From NCBI GenBank assembly GCA_964401455.1, contig CAYNYI010000049.1:1-21039 (forward strand): 21,039 nucleotides of DNA, in the 5' to 3' direction. The position numbers and the translations under genes were made by a program. The DNA comes from CAYNYI01 sp964401455 (GTDB taxonomy: Bacteria > Fibrobacterota > OXYB2-FULL-49-7 > CAYNYI01). The notes under the pieces were generated by a model that was not told where the DNA came from, made no database searches, and was given only the letters and a program-made list of their open reading frames with translations. Positions 14,451 to 21,039 of the stretch are shown here, one piece after another. Within the stretch, counting starts at the first letter, position 1, and every line of letters starts with the position of its first letter.

Positions 14451-15769
14451 ACAATATGGATCTTATGAGCAAGTATCTCGACGGCATGGAGGCTTCCATG
14501 CCGTTTAAGGTTAGCGGAAAAATTTCCAAGGTGGTAGGGCTTGTAATTGAATCCACAGGTCCCGCGGCCTCGGTCGGTGAACTTTGCCGCATAGAGGACA
14601 AGGGCAGGACCATAGGTTATTCTGAGGTGGTGGGTTTCAGGGAGGGGATAACGCTTCTCATGCCTCTGGGGTATATTAAGGGGATAAGGCCCGGACAAAC
14701 GGTTTATGCAGAGGGGCGCGACCTCACAGTCGGAATCTCAGAGGACCTGAGAGGGAGGGTCCTTGACGGACTCGGCCGGGTAATTGACGAAGGGGAGGCT
14801 TTAAAAGACAGCGTCATGATGTCTATAGACAATGAGCCGCCTTCTCCTCTTAAACGAAAAAGAATCACAGATCCCATGGTTACCGGAATTAAATCTATCG
14901 ACGGTCTGACGACACTCGGAAAGGGTCAGCGTGTAGGGATATTCGCGGGTTCGGGTGTCGGTAAATCGGTACTGATGGGGATGATAGCCCGTAATTGCCG
15001 TGCCGATATTAATGTGATAGCCCTTATAGGCGAAAGGGGGCGCGAAGTAAGAGAGTTTATTGAGAACGACCTCGGCGAGGAAGGGCTGAGGCGTTCTGTC
15101 GTTGTTGCAGCTACATCTGACCAGCCCGCTCTTATAAGGGTAAAGGCTGCCTTTGTCGCCACCGCAATAGCGGAGTATTTCCGCAAAAAAGGAAATGATG
15201 TGATGTTTTTTCTGGATTCGGCTACAAGAATAGCTACCGCTCAGAGAGAAATCGGTCTCGCGGCCGGGGAACCGCCGGCAACGCGGGGGTATCCGCCTTC
15301 AGTCTTCGCTCTTCTTCCGAGACTTTTAGAAAGGACAGGGACTTCGGCCGAAGGTTCGATAACCGGGCTTTACACAGTTCTTGTTGAGGGGGACGATATG
15401 GATGAGCCGGTTTCCGACGCTATGCGCGGTATTCTCGACGGTCATATACTCCTTGACCGGTCTCTTGCGGACAAAAAGCATTATCCCGCGATTAATACTC
15501 TCGGAAGTGTAAGCCGGCTCATGAATCAGGTTGCCGATCAAGAACACAAGGCTGCCGCCTCTGAGCTTTTAAAGGTGATGGCGGCATACAGAGACGCTGA
15601 AGATCTTATAAATATCGGCGCTTATGCAAGGGGGAGCAGTCCCGATGTTGACAGGGCCGTCAGCATTATAGGGGATATCAATGATTTTCTTACTCAGGGT
15701 ATATCTGAAAAGTCCGATTTCCGCGATACTGTTGCGAGGCTTCGAACCATAGTGGAGACTTCCCGATGA
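14447..15769 (+). CDS. fliI: Flagellum-specific export ATPase FliI
   Basis: 440 residues from the ATG at 14447, which overlaps the fliH stop as ATGA and has GAAGGGG at 14436-14442. Longer starts inside fliH lack support. Walker A is GSGVGKS (168-174), GERGRE starts at 196 and Walker B is DVMFFLD (251-257), followed by SATRIATAQREIGLAAGEPP, the signature that separates FliI/type III ATPases from F1 beta subunits. The hexameric ATPase unloads chaperone-substrate complexes and energises export with FliH and FliJ. Its TGA overlaps the fliJ ATG. Confidence 0.98.
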   Translation: MNNMDLMSKYLDGMEASMPFKVSGKISKVVGLVIESTGPAASVGELCRIEDKGRTIGYSEVVGFREGITLLMPLGYIKGIRPGQTVYAEGRDLTVGISEDLRGRVLDGLGRVIDEGEALKDSVMMSIDNEPPSPLKRKRITDPMVTGIKSIDGLTTLGKGQRVGIFAGSGVGKSVLMGMIARNCRADINVIALIGERGREVREFIENDLGEEGLRRSVVVAATSDQPALIRVKAAFVATAIAEYFRKKGNDVMFFLDSATRIATAQREIGLAAGEPPATRGYPPSVFALLPRLLERTGTSAEGSITGLYTVLVEGDDMDEPVSDAMRGILDGHILLDRSLADKKHYPAINTLGSVSRLMNQVADQEHKAAASELLKVMAAYRDAEDLINIGAYARGSSPDVDRAVSIIGDINDFLTQGISEKSDFRDTVARLRTIVETSR

Positions 15770-16230
15770 AAAAATTCGAGTTCAGGTTTTCGGCGCTTCT
15801 TCGTTCGCTTGAAAATAAGGAAGAAAAAGCGAGAAAGGATTTTGCGGAAGCCTCCGGGCGTTTTATGAGAGGATCTGAAAAACTGACCGAATACTCCAGG
15901 GAATATGAAGAGTATCAGGATAAAGAATCCGGAGACCGTCCTTCCGGAAGTGATATTGAACATATGAGAAATTATATATCGTATATGTTCAAGATTAAGG
16001 GAGACATTTATACCCAGAAAAGGGTTTGCGACAATCTTCGCGCCGTGATGGAAAAAAAGAGGAAAATACTGGCCGAAGCTTCACGAGAGAAAAAGTCCCT
16101 TGAGATACTCCGGGATAAAAAATACCGGGATTATAAGAAAGCCGTAAATAAAGAGTACAGCAGGATAAATGATGAAATCGGGGGGCAGCTCTACAACAGA
16201 AAAATGGCCGTCGGGAGTGCGGTCTTATGA
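15766..16230 (+). CDS. fliJ: Flagellar export protein FliJ
   Basis: 154 residues, nearly all charged with K, E and R, starting MKKFEFRFSALLRSLENKEE, the usual FliJ opening (F-x-F-x-x-LL-x-x-R/E). The whole chain looks like two long antiparallel coiled-coil helices. FliJ is the central stalk of the export ATPase and escorts chaperones to FlhA. It starts at ATGA over the fliI stop, and its own TGA (16228-16230) overlaps the ATG of the next gene in the same way. The last residues (YNRKMAVGSAVL) are unremarkable. Confidence 0.9.
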   Translation: MKKFEFRFSALLRSLENKEEKARKDFAEASGRFMRGSEKLTEYSREYEEYQDKESGDRPSGSDIEHMRNYISYMFKIKGDIYTQKRVCDNLRAVMEKKRKILAEASREKKSLEILRDKKYRDYKKAVNKEYSRINDEIGGQLYNRKMAVGSAVL

Positions 16231-19200
16231 AACAGGTCAAATTTGCAGCCGCAGTCTGTTTTTATCTCTCAGTTATTTTTCCGGTTTTTTCCTATGATAC
16301 TCTTTTTCATGTCGATTCAGCTTTTATTAATATTACCGCCGGCGATTCGGCCGAGTTCAAAAGCGGTGGGGGCGCCGGCCTTGTTACGGGAAGTTATGAA
16401 TACAGACGGGTAAAGAACCTTCTCGCCAAAGCCGACGGAGAAAAAGACACGACGCTGATGCTCAGTTCCTTTTTGCCGGGAGTCTCTTCTTATGAACCGG
16501 ACAGGTTTTTTATTTTTTACGCGGCCGGAGGAGGGGACCAGTTCGGTGCCAACAGAGTTTTTATCAGTAACGACAGTGTATTTGTAAAACCAAACTACTA
16601 CGGCGGACTTTCTCCGGAACTATTCGGAGTAACCAAATTCGAGCACCTCGGAATTTATTCAAGCAGAGATGAAACACAGTCAGGGCAGGGATTCGGTCAG
16701 ATAATATTCGAGGCCGACGGGGAGTTGAGAGTATTCCGTGAATATAATACCGATGACGAGCTCCGCCTGATGCAGGGATGGACGCTTTCCAAAACCAATT
16801 TTCCGGCCGACCATTATTATAATACCACCTATCCGCGTAATTCTTTTGTCGTGAACCCTGCCGGAGACACTCTGCTTTTCGCGAGCAAGGGCTTTGATTA
16901 TCACATACTTCTCGGAACCAAGGTTTATTATGATACCGGGCTTGGAAGGCTCGACGCTACTCCTTCTGTTGACAGCATCACTATAGATTCTGAAAATTAT
17001 ATGGGCGGCCCCACCTATCTAAATCCTGTGATTGCCATGGATTCTTCAGGCGGATTCATTGCTGCCTGGCATGAAAGCGGGGCCGCGAGGCCCGCGCAGG
17101 CGCATATGATAGCGGCCAATTTTTACGCCCCGGACGGTACTCCTTATCTTGCCGAACCTGAGGCGATAACCCCGCTTGCCTATAATTACGGCAATGAGTA
17201 CCAGGATGATTTCTCTCTTATACATCTTGGGGACGATAAATATGTCTGTGTTTTCAGCATGGGCGGGATTGCCGGGATGGACGGTATTCATGCCGCGGTA
17301 CTCCGGACCGATCCGGCGGGGCCTTCTCTTGATGTTCATGATATTCTGCTACATAACTCTCAGGGGGGGACGGCACCTTTCGCGAGGGTCAGGGATTCTA
17401 TGCTCTATATAGGCTGGGCCGGCCCGAAAAGGGGCGGGGGCGGCAATACCATGATTCATATGCGGGAGTTTAAAATAGACCTTTCGGCTTCGCTCAGCGG
17501 AACTGTCGATACTTCCGGCTCTAAACTTGTTTTATTATCAGATTCAACGGTCTCATACGATTTTGACCATGCTCAGGTAGAAGACCGGGGAAGACTCTCT
17601 TTTGACATCAGCACCGAAAAAAGTATTGTCGCGTTGTGGAGTCCTTCCGATGATGGCACCGATGCTACTTATATGTCCGCTTTTACCCATCATTGGGTCT
17701 ATGCCTCGGCGGAGACACTTTACACCGATACGGTAGAGGTTCCCGGAAGTTCGGCCGGCGATTCCATAAAGATAGCCTCCGCGGATTTATACTATACCGG
17801 TGGCGGGAGTGCCTCGCTTCTTTTTTCCGCCGGCGAAACCGGTGGGGCTTTTTCTTCTTTCAGCCCGGTAAATCCGGGAGATTCTTTCGGCAGCGCGTCT
17901 TCTTCCATATCATGGGCGGCGGCGATTACTCTTAACGCCACTGCCGCAAAAGACGAATCGCCCAACGCGGATTCTGTCGCTTTGTCATATAATATTAAGC
18001 CGCACAGCTTTAATATAGATTCTGTATCGGCTTTGTCCGGCGGAGTCAGACGAAATATCTGGTCATCCTCCGCGGAAGCCTCGGCCGATGCCTTTTCGAC
18101 CGAATTTTTTGCGCGTTCTGAGACCCTCGCAGTATATATTTCCGCCGCCGATAAAGACTCTTCTTTCAGAAATGATTCTGATGAGGGCCTTTTTTATACA
18201 GCTTCATCGGATCCGGTACTTTCCGAGAACCCTGTATGGGCTCCGGACAGCAATTCGGTAAGCTATGAAATTAAAAGCGCTTACGCCCTTAGAAAGGACT
18301 CATCCTTCATGTTGTCTGCTTCGCTTAAGGACTCACTCGGGCAGGCGGTCTGGTATATGGACACGATAGAAATAGCTGCGTCATCAATAAATTCGGTGCC
18401 GTTTAATCTGGTTACAGTCAGCAAATATTCTCTTTCCGATACATCGGCGCCTTTCGATATTATAGAGGTGAATTCCGGTGATTCGCTGGGGCTCAATGAC
18501 AGTCAATACGCGGTAGTCGATGTTGCTGTAATTGACAGTAATGATGTGGAGGATTCTCTTGGTTCCACCGCCGGTTTATCCGGCTCGTGGAGCTCTTTTA
18601 CCGGCAGTTTTACAGATACTGTGTATTTTTCCGATCTCCCCCTGTCGCCGGCTGTCCCTGCAGAGTACTCAATTGTTACAAAAGACCCGGATGAGGACAG
18701 TGCGCAGGTTTCTTTTTTTGTAAGGGCGAATACTCCGCCCGCTCTGACAGGTGTTTCGAATTATCTTGACGGAGTAAAGTATGACAGTGCCGGAGCCACG
18801 TCAAGCGTTTGTTCTCTTTATGTATACCCGTCGAGAGAAAATTCACTTTATTTTTACGCTTCCGATCCCGAAAACGATGCGCTTACCTATGTGGCACTCG
18901 ACGGAGATGATACACTTACGGCCGGCGAGGATTCGGCAGTATTTGTTGTCGATTATACCCTTGATACAATAAATCTGAAAGTTTATGACAGCTACGGAAC
19001 TTCTGACAGCATAATTGTTTTGTGCCGTTATCCGGCGGCCGATACCTCTTCCGCAAATTATTCTGAGGCACTTGGGGCTCTGCGCGACACAATCCGTTTA
19101 TTCAGGGGAGGGCCAATGGCTTCGGAGACTGTCAGCTTCAGTATCGTCTCATCCGGAACTTCTCCACTTCAAATAATTTCCGCCGCCACTTCAAGTGACC

Positions 19201-20576
19201 TCTCGGAGTTTATGGAATTGAATATTGCTTCGGGTTCCAACGAATATGACAGCGAAGGCCGTACGGATGTTTTCCATGGGTCGACAATAACTGTTCAGTC
19301 CGGAGAAAGCGCTCTTTTTTCACTTATTTTTACTGATACTTCAAGAACCGATTCACTCGTTTCAGACAGTCTTTTCATATTGACCAATGATTCTCTGAAT
19401 AAGAGAATAAGTGTACCGCTGAATGCCTGGTTTGAGGATTTCCCGTATCTGAATTATGATTCTATCGCTCCCCACGCTCCGTCTTTTATTCTGCATCCCG
19501 ATTCTTCGCTTAAATTTATTTTTTCCGAGAATGTCATTTCAGATTCGGTGAATTCTTCCAATATTATGATATACAGTCTTCCTGATTCTGCCGAGTCCGG
19601 AAGCTCCCTGCCAATACCAGGGACATTCCGGGAGATTGATAAAAGACGTTATAGTTTCTTACCAATTTACACTTCTGCGAGCAGCGGTTTCCGCATAATG
19701 CCGCCTTCCGGTTCCTTTATTCCGACAGACAGTCTCAGAATTGTAGTCAAGGGGGCCATACCGGAAGAATTTTCAAAGAATAAGTTTCTCGATATAAAGC
19801 ATTCAGGAGATTCTTCTGTTATTTCTCCTTTGTCTGATACATCGTTTAAGGTAATAATCGCTTCGGATCCCTTCAGGATTTCAGAAGACGGAATATCACC
19901 GCCTCCCGGAGGAAAAGATGTCGATAACGGCGGCTCCTTGGAGATTTCGCTGAATAAGCCGATTGATACGGCTTCCTTTTCTGAAAATATGATCATTTTA
20001 AGATCGGGTTTTAAGGGAGGTGCGGATCTTGACTTTGAATATTCTCTGAAGTCCGCAAATACAAGAATAGTAATCACACCCTCAGAACGTTTTCTGGGCG
20101 GGGATGAGATTACCGCAGGGCTAAGCGGAAGAATTTTGGAATCTTCGGGGAAAAGAACTCTTGACGGAAATCTTGACGGTCTTGGAACTTGTCTTTATAA
20201 TGCCTCCTTTGAAGGAGATGATACTTTGTGGAGCTTTGTAACGGCGAAAGAAAAATTCTTCGCCTACCCTAATCCTTACGCTCCCGGAAGCAATTCCGCT
20301 CACAGAGGCAAGGGAATAACTTTCAGAAATTTTCACAGCCTGGTGGATAGAGAAACTGAACTCACCATAGTCATATATAATCTTTCGGGAGACATGGTTA
20401 TGGAGAAGACATTAACCGCCGGCGGAAGTGGCAATCATCGGGGTTGGGTCTGGGATACATGTAACAAAACAGGCGGTCAGCTGGCTTCGGGACTATATTT
20501 ATATTATGTCACCGGACCCGATGGAACTCAATTGTCAGGCCAAGGCGCCAAAGGGAAGATAGCGATTGTAAGGTGA
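16227..20576 (+). CDS. Giant secreted multidomain protein with FlgD-like/T9SS-type C-terminal domain
   Basis: 1449 residues. Signal peptide about 1-22 (FAAAVCFYLSVIFPVFS). Residues about 70-480 have repeated short beta motifs (DRFFIFYAAGGG, NPVIAMDSSGGFIAAWHE, DKYVCVFSMGG, DSMLYIGWAGP) like a beta-propeller. The middle is rich in S, D, T and A and looks like stacked Ig-like modules: ANTPPALTG followed by SDPENDALTYVALDGDD (about 833-900, cadherin-like), a choice-of-anchor-D/Hydin-like stretch with FILTNDSLNKRISVPL (about 958-1070), and two Big_5-like modules (from about 1078 and 1212). The end (about 1338-1449) has YPNPYAP, LTIVIYNLSGDMV and ASGLYLYYV, then GKIAIVR: a FlgD-like Ig fold resembling type IX secretion sorting domains. 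It overlaps fliJ by ATGA, so its translation is linked to the flagellar operon. Function is unknown; a cell-surface or filament-associated role is inference. It is not FlgD: it lacks the FlgD N-terminal region. Confidence 0.85.
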   Translation: MKQVKFAAAVCFYLSVIFPVFSYDTLFHVDSAFINITAGDSAEFKSGGGAGLVTGSYEYRRVKNLLAKADGEKDTTLMLSSFLPGVSSYEPDRFFIFYAAGGGDQFGANRVFISNDSVFVKPNYYGGLSPELFGVTKFEHLGIYSSRDETQSGQGFGQIIFEADGELRVFREYNTDDELRLMQGWTLSKTNFPADHYYNTTYPRNSFVVNPAGDTLLFASKGFDYHILLGTKVYYDTGLGRLDATPSVDSITIDSENYMGGPTYLNPVIAMDSSGGFIAAWHESGAARPAQAHMIAANFYAPDGTPYLAEPEAITPLAYNYGNEYQDDFSLIHLGDDKYVCVFSMGGIAGMDGIHAAVLRTDPAGPSLDVHDILLHNSQGGTAPFARVRDSMLYIGWAGPKRGGGGNTMIHMREFKIDLSASLSGTVDTSGSKLVLLSDSTVSYDFDHAQVEDRGRLSFDISTEKSIVALWSPSDDGTDATYMSAFTHHWVYASAETLYTDTVEVPGSSAGDSIKIASADLYYTGGGSASLLFSAGETGGAFSSFSPVNPGDSFGSASSSISWAAAITLNATAAKDESPNADSVALSYNIKPHSFNIDSVSALSGGVRRNIWSSSAEASADAFSTEFFARSETLAVYISAADKDSSFRNDSDEGLFYTASSDPVLSENPVWAPDSNSVSYEIKSAYALRKDSSFMLSASLKDSLGQAVWYMDTIEIAASSINSVPFNLVTVSKYSLSDTSAPFDIIEVNSGDSLGLNDSQYAVVDVAVIDSNDVEDSLGSTAGLSGSWSSFTGSFTDTVYFSDLPLSPAVPAEYSIVTKDPDEDSAQVSFFVRANTPPALTGVSNYLDGVKYDSAGATSSVCSLYVYPSRENSLYFYASDPENDALTYVALDGDDTLTAGEDSAVFVVDYTLDTINLKVYDSYGTSDSIIVLCRYPAADTSSANYSEALGALRDTIRLFRGGPMASETVSFSIVSSGTSPLQIISAATSSDLSEFMELNIASGSNEYDSEGRTDVFHGSTITVQSGESALFSLIFTDTSRTDSLVSDSLFILTNDSLNKRISVPLNAWFEDFPYLNYDSIAPHAPSFILHPDSSLKFIFSENVISDSVNSSNIMIYSLPDSAESGSSLPIPGTFREIDKRRYSFLPIYTSASSGFRIMPPSGSFIPTDSLRIVVKGAIPEEFSKNKFLDIKHSGDSSVISPLSDTSFKVIIASDPFRISEDGISPPPGGKDVDNGGSLEISLNKPIDTASFSENMIILRSGFKGGADLDFEYSLKSANTRIVITPSERFLGGDEITAGLSGRILESSGKRTLDGNLDGLGTCLYNASFEGDDTLWSFVTAKEKFFAYPNPYAPGSNSAHRGKGITFRNFHSLVDRETELTIVIYNLSGDMVMEKTLTAGGSGNHRGWVWDTCNKTGGQLASGLYLYYVTGPDGTQLSGQGAKGKIAIVR

Positions 20577-20599
20577 TTTATATAACTGGTTATTTAAAA

Positions 20600-20627
20600 T
20601 AAAGTTATGTGGCACTAATGCCGATAA
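20600..20627 (+). promoter_or_regulatory. Sigma28 (FliA)-type promoter
   Basis: TAAAGTTA (20600-20607), 12 bp, GCCGATAA (20620-20627). The known FliA consensus is TAAAGTTT-N11-GCCGATAA, so 15 of 16 bases match with a spacer longer by one. A small dyad GGCA-CTAA-TGCC (20611-20622) overlaps the -10 and another, ATAAC-TG-GTTAT (20582-20593), lies just upstream. Transcription would start near 20634, a few nt before the ATG at 20638. Confidence 0.7.
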
Positions 20628-20637
20628 GCTTAACAGT

Positions 20638-21039
20638 ATGGCAAAGAAAAAAAGCATTTTAGATTTACTTCTGGCTCCGATTGTGCCGGATTTCGCGCTT
20701 TCTCGGATAATTGTAGCCGGATTATCTGTAGCATGGCTACTGATAGTAGTATATTACTAATTTGGTTATGTGTCGGAAAAAAAAGAAGATAGCAGTAATA
20801 GTCTAAAAATTGTTTTAGCTGATACAAATAAAGGCGAAGGGCTGCGCCCGTCATATTCTAAGAAAGATATTGAGGGGCTTGTAAAGCTGGCCTCAGACCT
20901 GTTCAGTAAAGGCGATTTTAAAGCTGCGTCATCCTATTATGAGCGCTCAATCGAAATGGGAGCTTCTTCCGACAATATTCATTATGAGTTGGGAACTTGC
21001 TATGAAAGGATGGGTAGGTTCCAGAAGGCGCGTAAGAGT
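20638..21039 (+). CDS. Membrane-anchored TPR protein, in-frame TAA after codon 40, partial at window end
   Basis: From ATG 20638: 40 residues with a positively charged start (AKKKS) and one membrane helix (SRIIVAGLSVAWLLIVVYY), then TAA at 20758-20760. The same frame stays open from 20761 to the window edge (93 codons) and encodes a hydrophilic linker followed by tetratricopeptide-like helices (DLFSKGDFKAASSYYERSIEMG, split here as DLFSKGDFKAAS and YYERSIEMG, then HYELGTCYERMGRFQKA). The architecture cytoplasmic tip - membrane helix - periplasmic TPR suggests one gene broken by a nonsense codon; alternatives are a 40-aa membrane peptide plus a separate TPR gene from GTG 20773, which has no ribosome site, or a sequence error. 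The 5' end lies only about 4 nt from the predicted sigma28 start, so translation would be near-leaderless. Confidence 0.6.

Overview
The window looks like a chromosomal segment of a flagellated Gram-negative (diderm) bacterium. It has a flagellar rod/MS-ring/export operon, several proteins with Sec signal peptides, and a very large secreted protein ending in a FlgD-like / type-IX-sorting-like C-terminal domain. That ending is common in Fibrobacterota/Chitinivibrionia and other FCB-related or candidate phyla. An LPP20-like envelope protein and a ZupT-type ZIP transporter fit this picture. The phylum assignment is inference and should not be taken as firm.

Layout. (1) 1-530, minus strand: a short Rpn/transposase_31-type PD-(D/E)XK nuclease gene, probably cut short at its C-terminus, with a near-consensus sigma70 promoter that would give an almost leaderless mRNA. 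(2) 530-718: control region with a 15-bp-periodic CCGATA array and a dyad. (3) 719-3776, plus strand: four tightly packed envelope genes (coiled-coil LPP20-like secreted protein, NlpC/P60 peptidase with internal repeats, small membrane protein, YdjM-type membrane hydrolase). (4) 3786-8988, minus strand: fusA (EF-G), a U32-family protein 1 nt behind it, then zupT further downstream; zupT is convergent with group 3 across only 9 nt. (5) 8989-9319: 331-bp divergent intergenic region. (6) 9320-20576, plus strand: flgB-flgC-(unknown 77-aa ORF)-fliE-fliF-fliG-fliH-fliI-fliJ followed, through an ATGA overlap, by a 1449-aa secreted multidomain protein. (7) 20577-21039: a match to the FliA/sigma28 promoter consensus directly in front of a membrane-anchored TPR gene that runs off the window.

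How the genes work together. FlgB, FlgC and FliE form the proximal rod on the FliF MS ring; FliG is the rotor/switch protein docked on FliF; FliH, FliI and FliJ are the export ATPase complex. The giant last cistron is translationally coupled to fliJ, so an unfamiliar surface or secreted protein is tied to flagellar basal-body expression. The sigma28-like promoter right after it suggests a late motility gene next.

Most notable points: flgB carries an in-frame TAG after codon 104 while the remaining 52 codons still encode a normal FlgB C-terminus; the TPR gene likewise has an in-frame TAA right after its membrane segment; no gene in the window uses TAG as its natural stop (8 TAA, 10 TGA by my count). 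I see no tRNA, rRNA, CRISPR array or complete insertion sequence.
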